Positions 37,051 through 47,423 of a stretch of 64,000 bases of DNA are shown piece by piece. The notes under the pieces were generated by a model that saw only the letters and a program-made list of their open reading frames with translations, searched no databases and was not told where the DNA came from. Each line of letters starts with the position of its first letter. The stretch's first letter is position 1. The stretch spans positions 90,258-154,257 of the forward strand of contig LR991653.1 of NCBI GenBank assembly GCA_905171695.1. The letters are read 5' to 3'. The DNA is from Candidatus Methanoperedentaceae archaeon GB37. GTDB taxonomy: Archaea; Halobacteriota; Methanosarcinia; Methanosarcinales; EX4572-44. Made by a program: the position numbers and the translations under genes.

Positions 37051-37659
37051 CTGGCTCAGGTATTCTGGTGGAACCTCGTCTGTTAGCACGATCTCGTCAG
37101 TCGCCTGCATCATCAGAATACCATCCTTCTGCGCTCTCATGGCATCCACTTCGATTATTATAGGGTTCTCGGTGTGGACGCTTGCCACCTCGGAAGCTTT
37201 CTCGATACTCGTACTTAAATGAACGTAGCGCTGTCTAACAGGTTTGATTCCATTTTCAAGAATTATATCAGCTTCTTCCTGGCTTGTGCCATAGTAAAGC
37301 TTTGAATTTGTGTTTTCTTCAAAATCAAGGTCGACATTGATCGAATGCCCATAGCGCGCGCGTATCCGTCCACCCTGCAACTCATACCTACCTTTCTCGT
37401 CAGACTCGATCATTGCTATAAGACGCTTCTTGGTCGCCCATCTGTAACGCTCATGCATGACCTCTGAGAGGAGGTTCAGATCCACCCATCCCTTCGAGCT
37501 TATCGCAAGCCCAAGATCATCTGGAAAGTGACGCAGTGCGCCTGATATGAACCGACCCAACCGTTCGGTCCGGGCATCGTCAAGCACGAGCCTGCCCGTC
37601 GCTCCACAGAGACACCTCTCACCTCTGAAGGGACCATGTTCAGGACACTCACGTATCAT
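37042..37659 (-). CDS. kptA: RNA 2'-phosphotransferase (Tpt1/KptA) with zinc-ribbon N-terminus
   Basis: 205 residues from the ATG at 37659. The first 25 residues contain paired cysteines and histidine (CPEHGPFRGERCLCG), a small zinc knuckle seen in archaeal members. The KptA core has SGALRHFPDDLGLAISSKGW, KLYYGTSQEEADIILENGIK and RYVHLSTSIEKASEVASVH with the R-H-x-R type catalytic residues of the family. It removes a 2'-phosphate from an RNA splice junction using NAD. The longer frame adds 15 residues without family support. Confidence 0.88.
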   Translation of the reverse strand: MIRECPEHGPFRGERCLCGATGRLVLDDARTERLGRFISGALRHFPDDLGLAISSKGWVDLNLLSEVMHERYRWATKKRLIAMIESDEKGRYELQGGRIRARYGHSINVDLDFEENTNSKLYYGTSQEEADIILENGIKPVRQRYVHLSTSIEKASEVASVHTENPIIIEVDAMRAQKDGILMMQATDEIVLTDEVPPEYLSQLK

Positions 37660-37776
37660 TGTGATGGTGAGATAAGCAACACGGCATAAATAGTTTACCA
37701 GCAATGAGCCGCCCCCACCCGAGAATCAGCGTTCTCATCGTAAGATTTATCCATTCTTAGAGTATTGTTTTTTCTG

Positions 37777-39660
37777 ATGAAGTCTCTTTTACTCGTATTT
37801 CTTCTCTTCTCTCTGGTTGTGCCAGTTGGTGCGATCTCTGCAGATGACGGTGTGAGTGTTCCACTCGTTGCAGATTACATCGGTGGTCGTCATGAAGAGG
37901 GGGTCTTCCTGGATGCGTTCGTTGTGGTGAGACCTGGTGATGGGCATGTCTTCGTGGATACAAGTCCATATGCTCAGGTGGATCTGCAGGGTTCTGCGCG
38001 GCTTGCCGCGATGGTGGCGTCTGATATCACTGGCATCGATCAGGCAGAGTATGATTTTTATTACGTGATCAATGTGCCATCTCCGATCATTGGAGGTCCC
38101 TCTGCCGGAGCGGCGCTGACAGTAGCAACCGTTGCAGCGATCAATAATTGGTCTCTCATCGATGGCGTGGCAATGACTGGCACGATCAGTCCTGATAATT
38201 CGATCGGGCCTGTTGGTGGTATTCCGCACAAACTCGAAGCTGCAGCAGAGAATGGTGTTACGCTATTTTTGATCCCTGAGGGACAGCGCAAGGCAACGGT
38301 TTTATATGAGACGAGGAAGAGTGGTCCAGGCTTCGTCTTTACCGAGACGAAGACGAAGGTCGTCGATCTCGTGGAGATGGGTAAAGATCTTGGTGTCAAG
38401 GTTGAAGAGGTCTCTGACATCTACGAGGCTATCAGGCTGATGACTGGGAAGGAATTGACGGTTGAAGAGGTTGGTGGCAAGGTCATAAGTGGAGATTATA
38501 TTGAAGCGCTCAAGCCACTTGCTACATCGTTGCGTGCTGAAGCCAGGGGCATGTACAGTGATACCGCTCTCCTTGTGAATGAGGATCTGCTTGGAGATGC
38601 AGGAGAGATCCTCCAGCGTGCCGATGAGATGTACGGCGAGGGGAATTACTATACTGCAACTTCACTCTACTTCAATGCGATGGTGGTGCTCCGAGGAATT
38701 CAGTGGCGCGAAGAGTACAACCGTGCAGAAAATAAGGACGAAGTGCTTGTAGAATTAAGAGAACGTGTTTATAGACAGATAAATGCTTCTGAAATGGACA
38801 TAGAACGCTTCAAATCAGAAGGAGTGCGTGATCCCGAAACAATCGGTGCTGCCGAGTCAAGAGTCACACGTGCACGCCAGATGGTAGAACATGCAGATAG
38901 AAGAGATCCACTCGAATATATCAAGGCACTTGCATTCGCAAACGAGCGGGCGCGAACAGCCCAGTGGTGGCTCACGTTAACCAAGTCTGAATTGATCGTG
39001 CCAGAAGAAGAACTGCGGAGGCGTGCCGGCTGGTACCTCTCACAAGCACAATCTGTCACCACCTACGCAGAGACACTCCTCAGCGAAGCCACACAATACC
39101 ACGGAAGCCTACCCGGAGCTGCCAGCGAATACGTGACCAATGCACGAATCCAGTTTGAACGAGGGTACTACTCAGGCGCAATCTTCGATTCCATACATGC
39201 AATCGTAGAAGCAAGCACTCTGATCGGGTTAATGAGCGCAGGTGACGTGGAAGAACGAGTGAAAAAAAGCGAACAGGAGGCAAAAAACGCTATCATGGAA
39301 GCACGCCATAGAGGTATCGAACCAACACTCGCAATAAGCGTATATGAATACGGAAAGACGCTTGCAGAGGCAGAGGAGCAGATCACACAGTACAAATACG
39401 CCAGATCGATCGCAAAGACAACAGTGATACTGAACTCCAAAGGCGTCAACGCAACCAACACCACAAACCCCCCAATCACAAAGATAACACACCCAACAAT
39501 CAAAGCCACAAGAAGTGCAAAAGAGAAGAAGAGCGATACCACCGGGAAAGAAGGAAGACCCAACACAAAGAGAGTCACTCCAGCCCCAAGAGTTCACTCC
39601 ATCCTCGCATGCATCATCGCATCTGCAGCCCTCCTCTCAAGACGGAAAGAGAAACAATGA
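37777..39660 (+). CDS. Secreted Lon-like (S16) serine protease without ATPase
   Basis: 627 residues from the ATG at 37777. Signal peptide 1-19 (LLLVFLLFSLVVPVGA). Residues about 24-215 are an S16 protease domain with the Ser-Lys dyad: Ser109 in IIGGPSAGAALTVA and Lys152 in GPVGGIPHKLEAA. Residues 240-550 are helical repeats with coiled-coil character. The Thr/Lys-rich linker (about 555-605) precedes a hydrophobic stretch (SILACIIASAALL) and a basic end, a likely C-terminal membrane anchor facing outwards. It lacks the AAA+ module, so it would cut unfolded proteins at the cell surface. Single gene. Confidence 0.85.
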   Translation: MKSLLLVFLLFSLVVPVGAISADDGVSVPLVADYIGGRHEEGVFLDAFVVVRPGDGHVFVDTSPYAQVDLQGSARLAAMVASDITGIDQAEYDFYYVINVPSPIIGGPSAGAALTVATVAAINNWSLIDGVAMTGTISPDNSIGPVGGIPHKLEAAAENGVTLFLIPEGQRKATVLYETRKSGPGFVFTETKTKVVDLVEMGKDLGVKVEEVSDIYEAIRLMTGKELTVEEVGGKVISGDYIEALKPLATSLRAEARGMYSDTALLVNEDLLGDAGEILQRADEMYGEGNYYTATSLYFNAMVVLRGIQWREEYNRAENKDEVLVELRERVYRQINASEMDIERFKSEGVRDPETIGAAESRVTRARQMVEHADRRDPLEYIKALAFANERARTAQWWLTLTKSELIVPEEELRRRAGWYLSQAQSVTTYAETLLSEATQYHGSLPGAASEYVTNARIQFERGYYSGAIFDSIHAIVEASTLIGLMSAGDVEERVKKSEQEAKNAIMEARHRGIEPTLAISVYEYGKTLAEAEEQITQYKYARSIAKTTVILNSKGVNATNTTNPPITKITHPTIKATRSAKEKKSDTTGKEGRPNTKRVTPAPRVHSILACIIASAALLSRRKEKQ

Positions 39661-39762
39661 GGCTATAAACCAGAAAAGATCATTCTTTTCCTCTATTTTC
39701 TTCCTTTTCAGGTTTTCTGCCCATCCAGTGATTTACAATCCAACAGTTAATAGAGTTTTGTC

Positions 39763-41031
39763 TTAGACATAATTGGATTCTTGTAGTTTAGTAATCTTTT
39801 CCTTAAGTTCTTCTTCAAGTTCTTCTCTTTTGGTGGATAGTTGTTCAGCTTTCTGCACGTGTCTCTCTCTCTCGGTCTGAAGCGTCTTCAGAGTATTTGA
39901 TGTCTCGTCTCGGACTCTTTCAATCTCTTTAATCTTCCTCTGCACCTCTGACTCTCTGATCTTCTCTCTGAGTTTTGAGAGTTCGAGGCTTGTCTCTCTG
40001 TATGCTCTCTGTTGTTCCTCAAACGTGTGGCTCAGGATGAGGTATTGGAGGTGTGAAGTTATCTTCTTCATCTTCTGCGGGTTTACACCGAGATTGTCAC
40101 GTGCGAGAAGTTCGCTGAGATATTTAAAGAATGGTTCCGGGTCATCTGCTGTGTGTGGTGTTGTGAGAAGCTCTTTCAAAGTTTCTGCATGGCTCTCGCT
40201 GAGGTGGTGTCGTTTGCTCTTGCACTGCTTCTCAAGCCGCTTCAGGACTTTCACAAGGGGTGATACCTGGTTATTGAGCTGGCTACGTATACGTTCCTTG
40301 GCACTCACAAGTTCTTCCTCAAGCTTCAGTAGGCTACTATACTTCTCCCACTCAAGAGTTCCTTTGATCTCTTCAAGCTCTTCGTCGATCGTGTCGATCT
40401 TCGTTTTTGCACGTTTTATCTTCTCGTCGAGTGCGCAGATCATCTTTTTTTCATCTGAACACTCTCTCTCCTTCTCATTCAACTTCTTTACTATCTCCTG
40501 CACGGCTGTGAGACTGTGTATTACCTTCTTCTTCTCTTCAAGCTGGTTCTGCAGTCTGTCCAGAAGAATCTTTATCTCTTTGACAAGTTCGATCACGTCA
40601 CGTGAGATAGGAATTGGAACTTTTACGTACTGGTAGCTCTTAAGCGAGTTTTCAAGCGAGATTCGGAGGCTATGCTCACTCTTCTGGTGAAAATCTATCA
40701 GTTCTTTATAGGTATAATCTGCTGGAAGAACGAGATTTTCAAGAAATTTTCTGACCTGTTTCACCATATTGTTCTTATTAAATTCTATGATCTTCTTTTT
40801 CTGCCCACCACCCTTGATACTGACTTCATTCATCTCCTCAATCTTGGACGCAAGGATGCTGATGGCATCTCCAAGGTCCTTCATCAGTCCCTCCAGATCA
40901 AAATCAAAGCGTACGGATTCTCTTTCAATCCTGTGAACCAACCATTCTTCCAGTTCCGGATGGCTAAGGAGGCTTAAATCAGGAGAATTCTTATTAACAT
41001 CTTTTTTGAATAGCCTCTCAAAAAACATCAA
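39763..41031 (-). CDS. Coiled-coil protein, unknown
   Basis: 422 residues, rich in Glu/Lys/Arg with heptads over about 150-250 and 345-415. Residues 1-140 contain a compact helical head (LEEWLVHRIERESVRFDFDL). No Walker motifs, so it is not SbcC/SMC despite the coil. No signal peptide or membrane helix. The next minus-strand gene is a membrane protein 44 bases upstream. Function unknown; possibly a structural or scaffolding protein. Confidence 0.6.
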   Translation of the reverse strand: MMFFERLFKKDVNKNSPDLSLLSHPELEEWLVHRIERESVRFDFDLEGLMKDLGDAISILASKIEEMNEVSIKGGGQKKKIIEFNKNNMVKQVRKFLENLVLPADYTYKELIDFHQKSEHSLRISLENSLKSYQYVKVPIPISRDVIELVKEIKILLDRLQNQLEEKKKVIHSLTAVQEIVKKLNEKERECSDEKKMICALDEKIKRAKTKIDTIDEELEEIKGTLEWEKYSSLLKLEEELVSAKERIRSQLNNQVSPLVKVLKRLEKQCKSKRHHLSESHAETLKELLTTPHTADDPEPFFKYLSELLARDNLGVNPQKMKKITSHLQYLILSHTFEEQQRAYRETSLELSKLREKIRESEVQRKIKEIERVRDETSNTLKTLQTERERHVQKAEQLSTKREELEEELKEKITKLQESNYV

Positions 41032-41074
41032 TCAAACAACTCACGGACCACTCTAAACGAGAAGTGACTTGGAC

Positions 41075-41479
41075 TCACGGCCTCTCACCTATATAAGTCG
41101 TCATAACCACACTCACGATGATACAAAGCGCCAGTATATACACCGATATATTCCAATCAAGCCCAGCAAACCTACCATCGATTATATACTGTATCCCTCC
41201 AAAGACCGCCGTGAAGATGAAAGTGACTCCAAGTGCTGCCACACCACCACCAATAAGCGACCATGGATAAACAGCGCCCCGATCAACAAAGAACATCGAC
41301 GTGAATATGAACGCGAGAGCAAAAACAAGCAGCAAAACAGGCATAGGCACCATAGCTCTCTCTGTATCACCAGACGCAAGGTATATAATCCCAAGAATCA
41401 TCGCATAGAGGAAGAGTGCTATCACCATCACCACTACAAATCTCCTTAAGATACGATCGTTCAACAACGTGCCAGTCAT
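41075..41479 (-). CDS. Conserved four-helix archaeal membrane protein
   Basis: 134 residues with four strong membrane helices (about 13-35, 44-63, 73-95 and 110-128) and short charged loops (ASGDTERAMVPM, FFVDRGAVYPW). It resembles small polytopic proteins found widely in haloarchaea and methanogens, without known function. The coiled-coil gene follows downstream on the same strand, so the two may be an operon. Confidence 0.6.
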   Translation of the reverse strand: MTGTLLNDRILRRFVVVMVIALFLYAMILGIIYLASGDTERAMVPMPVLLLVFALAFIFTSMFFVDRGAVYPWSLIGGGVAALGVTFIFTAVFGGIQYIIDGRFAGLDWNISVYILALCIIVSVVMTTYIGERP

Positions 41480-41586
41480 CTCTGATCAAAGAGAGATAGA
41501 TAGGATAGGGCGTATATAGTATTTGTCCAGTGAAACTGAAGAAACGTTGCCTGAATAACTTGATCGACTGAATCGAGGATCTGGGG

Positions 41587-42861
41587 TCACTCGCTTGTTT
41601 CGAGATGGTTCGTTGTTGTGCTCGGTGTGATCTCGCCTGCGATGTTTGTGGTCATTATCTTTCTCACTTCTTCTGGTTTATCTGTCTGTGCGAGTGTCCA
41701 CATGAGTTTTACGAGTGCCACTTCTGGTAGCATGTCTTCTCCTTCGATCACTCCTGCTCTGAGCATGTCTCGCCCGGTATCGTATACTCGGTCGCAGATT
41801 CGTCCGCTCAAGCACTGTGAGGTTATGACGACCGGTATCTCTCTCTCTGTTGCGTCTTTTATCCTGGGTATCCATTCTGTTCTGACGTGTCCGAGTCCTG
41901 TGCCCTCGATAACGATCCCTCTGTACTCCCTCTCTATATAGTGGTCTATTATGTCTGGGCTTGCACCTGGTGTGTACTTTATCAGGGCTACTCTTGGTTC
42001 GAGTCTTGCGTTGAGTCTCAGTCTCTTCTCGCCGCGTCTTGTGTAATCTGTGAGGGTTCTTATTCTTCGTTCTGGGTAGTCTATCGTGGCGATCGGTTCT
42101 GTGTTGATCGACTTGAAGGCGTCTCTTCGTGAGGTGTGCATCTTTCGAGCTTTTGTCCCCCGGTGTATGTAGCATCTGTCGTCTGAGGTTGTGGCGTGCA
42201 TGACGATAGAGACCTCTGCGATCTCGCTCGTTGCGACTGTTGCTGCAGAGATTGCGTTCATGGCATTGTCGCTGCTCGGTCGATCGGCGCTTCGTTGGCT
42301 TCCGACGAGTACGATGGGCACGGGTGTCTCTATCATGAATGAGAGTGCGGCTGCGGTGTAGCTCATCGTGTCTGTTCCGTGTGTGATGATCACGCCTTCT
42401 GCGCCGCTCTCTATCTCGTTGTGGACTGCCTCTGCGAGTTTGATCCAGTACTCTGGGCGCATATTCTCGCTCAGGATGGTGTAGATCACCTTGGAGTTGT
42501 ACCGTGCGATCGTTGATAGTTCCGGGATTGCTCTCAGGATGTCGTCTGCTGTGAACTGGCTTGTGACAGCACCTGTGCGGTAGTCCACTCGGCTTGCGAT
42601 CGTGCCACCTGTTGAGAGGATGGATACGAGTGGGAGGTCTTCGTTCTGGTGGATGGGAGGCTCGGCTTTGGCTCTTCTTATCTCTTCTGATCTTTTTATC
42701 AGTTGGATCTGGGTCTTCTTGGGATCAAGGCCTATGTTGTAGCCGTTCTCAAGCTTTACGACGAGGGTCTCCCCGGTGGCTGGCATCAGCACGCCTTCAT
42801 ACGCTCTTGTCCCACGTATAATCTTCACTCGGTCCCCGGCTCTTGCATCCACTCTCAGCAC
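41587..42861 (-). CDS. gatD: Glu-tRNA(Gln) amidotransferase subunit D
   Basis: 424 residues. The N-terminal ~70-residue tudor-like domain ([20 protein letters not shown]) is followed by an L-asparaginase fold: [17 protein letters not shown] with the catalytic Thr, and [20 protein letters not shown] with the second Thr and Asp. GatD releases ammonia from glutamine/asparagine for GatE to amidate Glu-tRNA(Gln), the archaeal route to Gln-tRNA. gatE is not adjacent. The aminotransferase gene ends three bases upstream. Confidence 0.94.
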   Translation of the reverse strand: MLRVDARAGDRVKIIRGTRAYEGVLMPATGETLVVKLENGYNIGLDPKKTQIQLIKRSEEIRRAKAEPPIHQNEDLPLVSILSTGGTIASRVDYRTGAVTSQFTADDILRAIPELSTIARYNSKVIYTILSENMRPEYWIKLAEAVHNEIESGAEGVIITHGTDTMSYTAAALSFMIETPVPIVLVGSQRSADRPSSDNAMNAISAATVATSEIAEVSIVMHATTSDDRCYIHRGTKARKMHTSRRDAFKSINTEPIATIDYPERRIRTLTDYTRRGEKRLRLNARLEPRVALIKYTPGASPDIIDHYIEREYRGIVIEGTGLGHVRTEWIPRIKDATEREIPVVITSQCLSGRICDRVYDTGRDMLRAGVIEGEDMLPEVALVKLMWTLAQTDKPEEVRKIMTTNIAGEITPSTTTNHLETSE

Positions 42862-42863
42862 CC

Positions 42864-44006
42864 TTATGAAATCGTTCTCTCGATTCGGAGAAGTGCTTCT
42901 CTTATTCGTTCCTGTGAGGTCGCGTACGATATTCGGATGTAATTAGCCCCCACGCTTCCGAAGGCACTGCCTGGTGTGACTGCCACGTGAGCCTCTTTTA
43001 AGAGGCGCTCTGCAAACTCGTCACCGCTTCCATATCTGCTGACGTTTGTGAAAGCATAAAAAGCACCATCTGGCAATGGAGTATCAAGACCGAGCTCGTT
43101 AAGCCCCTTAACAATGAGGTTTCGCCGCTTCTCAAACTCGGTGGTCATATCGACGACGCACTGCTGATCTCCTCTGAGTGCGGCGAGTCCGGCGTGCTGA
43201 ACAAAGCTTGCAGCCTGGCTTACAGAGTGCGAGTGAACCTTCATAATCTGGCTTACCAACTCACTGGGTGCTGCAAGGTATCCGAGTCGCCAGCCGGTCA
43301 TCGCATATGCCTTCGAGAAGCCGTTGACTGTTATCGTGCGCTCTTCCATCCCGTCAAAGGCTGCAAGGCTCTCATGCCTCTTCCCATAGATCACCTTCTC
43401 GTATATCTCATCAGATAGGACGAGGAGGTCATGGTCTATCGCAAGCTCTGAAATCTCTCTGAGCACCTCTCTATCATACACTGCACCCGTTGGATTGCCG
43501 GGTGTGTTCACTATTATGAGCCTTGTCTTCGCTGTTATATGCTCGGCAAGGTTCTCTGGTTTAAAGCCATCATATAGATCTGTCGGCACCCAGACACTCC
43601 TGCCACCTGCAAGCCTCACACATGCATCATAAGAGACCCATGCTGGGTCAAAGAGCAAGACCTCGTCGCCATCATCGACAACACTCAGGACGGCTTCGAA
43701 GACGGCTTGCTTGGCACCAGGTGTAACGATGATATTCGATGGCTCTGCCTGGATATTATTCTCTCTTTGAAGCTTTAATGCGATTTCTTCTCTCAGTTCC
43801 GGGATTCCTGCAGAGGGCGCGTAATGCGTCTCGCCTGCATCGAGCGCCTCCTTCGCAGCCTCGCAGATGTGGGGTGGAGTGGTAAAGTCTGGTTCTCCTA
43901 GGCTTAGGCTGATGAGATCAACACCCTTTCGCTTAAGCTCACCTGCAAGACTGGCTATGCGCATGGTAGCCGACTCGCTGACGCTTCTAACACGCCTTGA
44001 AGCCAT
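42864..44006 (-). CDS. Pyridoxal-phosphate aminotransferase (aspartate aminotransferase family)
   Basis: 380 residues of class I aminotransferase: [49 protein letters not shown] and the PLP lysine in [19 protein letters not shown]. The Arg binding the alpha-carboxylate is in [10 protein letters not shown]. It may be aspartate or aromatic aminotransferase; substrate cannot be read with certainty. Gene order ribH - this - gatD with gaps of four and two bases suggests one transcript. Confidence 0.9.
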   Translation of the reverse strand: MASRRVRSVSESATMRIASLAGELKRKGVDLISLSLGEPDFTTPPHICEAAKEALDAGETHYAPSAGIPELREEIALKLQRENNIQAEPSNIIVTPGAKQAVFEAVLSVVDDGDEVLLFDPAWVSYDACVRLAGGRSVWVPTDLYDGFKPENLAEHITAKTRLIIVNTPGNPTGAVYDREVLREISELAIDHDLLVLSDEIYEKVIYGKRHESLAAFDGMEERTITVNGFSKAYAMTGWRLGYLAAPSELVSQIMKVHSHSVSQAASFVQHAGLAALRGDQQCVVDMTTEFEKRRNLIVKGLNELGLDTPLPDGAFYAFTNVSRYGSGDEFAERLLKEAHVAVTPGSAFGSVGANYIRISYATSQERIREALLRIERTIS

Positions 44007-44010
44007 GATC

Positions 44011-44421
44011 CTATTCCTTCAACCGTTTCACAAGTTTCACTGCAGCTTCAACGGCACGCTTGGCATAATCCACCCGTTCGTGCGCCTCTAGTCGCGTCAT
44101 CCCGGGCCCTGCAATGCCAAGTGTCACGGGCTTATCATACTCAAGTGAGAGATCGGTTATCTTCCTTGCTGCATGCTGGACCACCACTTCATCATGCTCG
44201 GTAGCACCCTCGATCACGGCTCCGAGCGTGACCACGGCATCAACATCAGAACGTTCAAGAAACTTTTTAACTGCAAGTGGCATGTCATACACGCCGGGAA
44301 CAAGGATCGTGCCAACCACTTCAGCACCGAGAAAGAGAGCATGTTCACGACCCAGAATCTCCATCTGATATGTAATATCCCTGTTAAACTCCGATACAAC
44401 GAAACCAAGTCTGATACTCAT
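44011..44421 (-). CDS. ribH: 6,7-dimethyl-8-ribityllumazine synthase
   Basis: 136 residues: [55 protein letters not shown] containing the catalytic His region, and [20 protein letters not shown]. It joins the ribityl-aminopyrimidine and dihydroxybutanone phosphate on the way to riboflavin; in F420-using archaea the pyrimidine also feeds deazaflavin synthesis. Archaeal size (about 135-150). First gene of a three-gene minus-strand operon. Confidence 0.92.
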   Translation of the reverse strand: MSIRLGFVVSEFNRDITYQMEILGREHALFLGAEVVGTILVPGVYDMPLAVKKFLERSDVDAVVTLGAVIEGATEHDEVVVQHAARKITDLSLEYDKPVTLGIAGPGMTRLEAHERVDYAKRAVEAAVKLVKRLKE

Positions 44422-44454
44422 TATTAATCCTCCAACCTTTCGCGTTCCACGCCT

Positions 44455-44985
44455 TCACATCTCTCCTCTGTGCCGTTCATACTCACTGATGATGCAGCCG
44501 CAATACTTCTGCCGGTATAACCCGAGTTCGAAGGTGAGTCGCCTCGAGTCCCTGTACCCTCTTCGGAAGTCCCTATAAAAGAAGGGCACATCGTGCTCTT
44601 CAGAGAGTTTTTCGCCGATCTCTCTGATCAGATCATGCTGCTGGTACGGTGAAATTAAAAGAGTGCTGGTGAACGCCTCAAAACCCTCCTCTGCCGCAAG
44701 AGACGCGGTTCTCTCGAGACGATCCATGTAGCAGTACTCACACCGATTCTTGCACGCAAGAATACCTTTTAAAAATTCTTCAATCTGGTATTCATCATCG
44801 TATATCACAGCAACTCGCTTCATCTCTGCATATCTGACGAGTGAATCCCGCCTCTTTCCATACTCTTCGAACGGATGGATATTCGGATTGTAAAAAAAGC
44901 CTGTGACGGCGTGTCCATCATCGATCATCGTCTCATGCACATACGTGAAACATGGTGCGCAACAGACATGTGAGAGAATCTTCAT
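44455..44985 (-). CDS. queH: Epoxyqueuosine reductase QueH (DUF208)
   Basis: 176 residues with the N-terminal signature MKILSHVCCAPCFTYVHETM (adjacent cysteines), FYNPNIHPFEEY, and the second cluster cysteines in ACKNRCEYCYMDRL. Family members reduce epoxyqueuosine to queuosine in tRNA, using an Fe-S cluster and a nearby iron. In archaea, which make archaeosine, the real substrate is unclear. It follows rps10 closely (eight-base gap). Confidence 0.85.
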   Translation of the reverse strand: MKILSHVCCAPCFTYVHETMIDDGHAVTGFFYNPNIHPFEEYGKRRDSLVRYAEMKRVAVIYDDEYQIEEFLKGILACKNRCEYCYMDRLERTASLAAEEGFEAFTSTLLISPYQQHDLIREIGEKLSEEHDVPFFYRDFRRGYRDSRRLTFELGLYRQKYCGCIISEYERHRGEM

Positions 44986-44992
44986 ACGCCTT

Positions 44993-45304
44993 TTAGCTTG
45001 TGAGAACGATCTCGATACTTACATCCTTCGGCACCTGGATCCTCATCAACTGTCGCAGGGCACGTTCATCAGCATCAAGATCTATCAACCGCTTATGGAC
45101 TCGCATCTCCCAGTGATCCCACGTCTCAGTCCCCTCACCATCCGGGCTTTTACGACATGGAACCACCAGTTTCTTCGTTGGAAGCGGGATCGGACCTGCT
45201 ATATTCACACCCGTCTTCTCAGCTATCTTCCGAACCTCGCCACAGATCCCGTCAAGTGTTCCCGGACTTGTGCCTGTAAGTCTGATCCTTGCCTTCTGCA
45301 CCAT
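44993..45304 (-). CDS. rps10: 30S ribosomal protein S10
   Basis: 103 residues: [60 protein letters not shown] and [11 protein letters not shown]. Archaeal S10 follows EF-1 alpha in most genomes, as here (42 bases upstream), so the two are co-transcribed. Full length. Confidence 0.96.
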   Translation of the reverse strand: MVQKARIRLTGTSPGTLDGICGEVRKIAEKTGVNIAGPIPLPTKKLVVPCRKSPDGEGTETWDHWEMRVHKRLIDLDADERALRQLMRIQVPKDVSIEIVLTS

Positions 45305-45345
45305 AGAACAACCCTAAAAAACAAAATGATTCAATTGAGGGGAGA

Positions 45346-46617
45346 TTATGGTTTCAGTTTGATGTCCATCACCATTCCAGCGGCGATCGTCTGACCCATA
45401 TCCCGTATGGCAAACCGACCCAGTTGTGGAATCTCTTTAACCTTCTCGATACAGAGTGGCATCGTTGGCCTGACCGTCACTATTGCAGCGTCACCAGTCT
45501 TGATAAACGTCGGATTCTCCTCTTTCACTTGACCGGTCTTTGGATCGAGCTTCTTGTCAAGCGATGTCAGAGTGCATGCAACCTGCGCCGTGTGACAGTG
45601 GAAGACAGGCGTGTACCCAACTGTTATGGCTGATGGGTGCTGGAGGACTACAATCTGCGCAGTGAACTCTTCAGCAACAGAGGGTGGCTTATCAACATGG
45701 CCACAGACATCACCCCTGCGGATACTCTTCTTATCCACACCACGCACGTTCCACCCGATATTATCTCCTGGTAGAGCCTCCATTATCTCCTCATGGTGCA
45801 TCTCGATCGACTTAACCTCACCCGACGCCTTGCTCGGCATGAATATAACCTTATCACCTTTCTTCATCTTACCGGTCTCAACCCTGCCAACGGGCACTGT
45901 GCCGATGCCTGAGATGGTGTATACGTCCTGCACAGGTATGCGCAGGGGTAGGTTGACAGGCTTTTCAGGCTCCTTGAGCATATCGAGTGCCTGCAGGATC
46001 GTTGGTCCCTTATACCACTTAGTCTTCTCACTCAGCTTTGCGACGTTGTCGCCAAAGAAGGCAGAGGTTGGTATGAAATGCATCTCCTCTGGTTTGTATC
46101 CTACCATCTTGAGCAACTGAGTCAACTCATTCTTCACGGCAGTGAACCTCTCCTCGGAATAGTCGACCTCATCCATCTTGTTCATCGCAATGATGATCTG
46201 GTTGATACCGAGCGTTCGAGATAGGAAGACGTGCTCCTTTGTCTGAGCCTGCACGCCATCCTTTGCAGATACGACGAGGATTGCTGCGTCTGCCTGGCTT
46301 GCACCGGTGATCATATTCTTCACAAAATCCCTGTGTCCGGGGCAATCCACGATGGTGAAGTAATACTTATCAGTGTCAAATCTCTTATGTGCAACATCGA
46401 TCGTGATGCCTCGTTCTCGCTCCTCCTTGAGTGTATCCATCACCCACGCAAAGGCAAAAGACTCCTTACCCTTAGCTTTCGCTTCCTGCTTAAACTTCTC
46501 AATTATATGCTCAGGTACGGCACCTGTTTCATACATCAATCTTCCAACAAGCGTCGACTTGCCATGGTCAATATGACCAATCATTGCCAGATTCATATGT
46601 GGTTTCTCTGCTGCCAT
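45346..46617 (-). CDS. tuf: Translation elongation factor 1-alpha
   Basis: 423 residues from the ATG at 46617, [20 protein letters not shown]. GTPase motifs: G1 GHIDHGKS, G3 DCPGHRDF, G4 NKMD, G5 TSAF region. It brings aminoacyl-tRNA to the ribosome; its exchange factor EF-1 beta is at 6.7-7.0 kb. The start three codons inside the longest frame is chosen because archaeal EF-1 alpha begins in this way. Heads the tuf-rps10-queH group. Confidence 0.96.
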   Translation of the reverse strand: MAAEKPHMNLAMIGHIDHGKSTLVGRLMYETGAVPEHIIEKFKQEAKAKGKESFAFAWVMDTLKEERERGITIDVAHKRFDTDKYYFTIVDCPGHRDFVKNMITGASQADAAILVVSAKDGVQAQTKEHVFLSRTLGINQIIIAMNKMDEVDYSEERFTAVKNELTQLLKMVGYKPEEMHFIPTSAFFGDNVAKLSEKTKWYKGPTILQALDMLKEPEKPVNLPLRIPVQDVYTISGIGTVPVGRVETGKMKKGDKVIFMPSKASGEVKSIEMHHEEIMEALPGDNIGWNVRGVDKKSIRRGDVCGHVDKPPSVAEEFTAQIVVLQHPSAITVGYTPVFHCHTAQVACTLTSLDKKLDPKTGQVKEENPTFIKTGDAAIVTVRPTMPLCIEKVKEIPQLGRFAIRDMGQTIAAGMVMDIKLKP

Positions 46618-46748
46618 AATACTCATGCCTCTTCTGTAAATTCAGACTATCTCTGCCACTACTAATACAGTTTTTGTTTTTAAACTTTCCGCCCCTAAAA
46701 AGCACTCTCGACAGGGGCGCGTTAAGCTCTTTGGGAGTGGGGTTTTGG

Positions 46749-47417
46749 TTAATCTATCTTCTTTATTTCTGCGAGTGCGAAGTATGTGCTCTCGAGTTGT
46801 TTTATCTTTATTATTACGGATGCGTTCTCACTTGTTATGCTGGCTCGTTTCATGGCATCTGGTATTAATTCATTTCTGACTCGTTCGCCCATCTCTTTTG
46901 TCCCGGGTGCGAGTGTGACGACCATTGTGCCGCTTGGTGCAAGCAGATTGAATGCGGCTTTGATCACGTCAACGCTCAGATCCATCATCTCCTCGTTATA
47001 GATCTTCCATAGGTGTGGATTCGGGAGCAGGACTCCGAAGGCTGCGTGGACGATCACGATCTTGTTGAATATTGGCTTGCAGAATGGGAGTAATGGTGCT
47101 GCTGCGCGTATCAGTGAGACGTTCTTCTTCTCTCGCAGGTTTCTTCTGGCTCGTTTCAGGATCGCTTCACTTATGTCAACCCCGATTGCTCTTCTAGCGA
47201 TCTCGCTCACATCGTTTATGAAGAGGCCGGTTCCGCATCCGATGTCGAGCAGCGTATCGCTTCTCTCAAGATTGAGACTCTTCAGTACCCATTCGTATTC
47301 ACCAGCACTCCGCCGTCTCCTGGCGTGCCACTCTTCGTCTTCAGGGCTTCTGATTCCCCAGCTGTCCCGTACTTCCTCGAGTATGGCACGAAGCGGGTCT
47401 CTCTCCAAGCGAAACAC
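46749..47417 (-). CDS. Class I SAM-dependent methyltransferase
   Basis: 222 residues. Motif I DTLLDIGCGTGLFINDV and motif II AIGVDISEAILKRARRNL give a Rossmann methyltransferase; the substrate is not identifiable. An unusual acidic/basic start (DPLRAILEEVRDSWGIRSPE) precedes the domain. It starts six bases from the end of the upstream helical-repeat gene on the same strand. Confidence 0.75.
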   Translation of the reverse strand: MFRLERDPLRAILEEVRDSWGIRSPEDEEWHARRRRSAGEYEWVLKSLNLERSDTLLDIGCGTGLFINDVSEIARRAIGVDISEAILKRARRNLREKKNVSLIRAAAPLLPFCKPIFNKIVIVHAAFGVLLPNPHLWKIYNEEMMDLSVDVIKAAFNLLAPSGTMVVTLAPGTKEMGERVRNELIPDAMKRASITSENASVIIKIKQLESTYFALAEIKKID

Positions 47418-47423
47418 AACCTT

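Noticed and set aside
39763-41031. SbcC/SMC-type ATPase
   Set aside because: Only coiled coil is present; Walker A and B motifs are absent.
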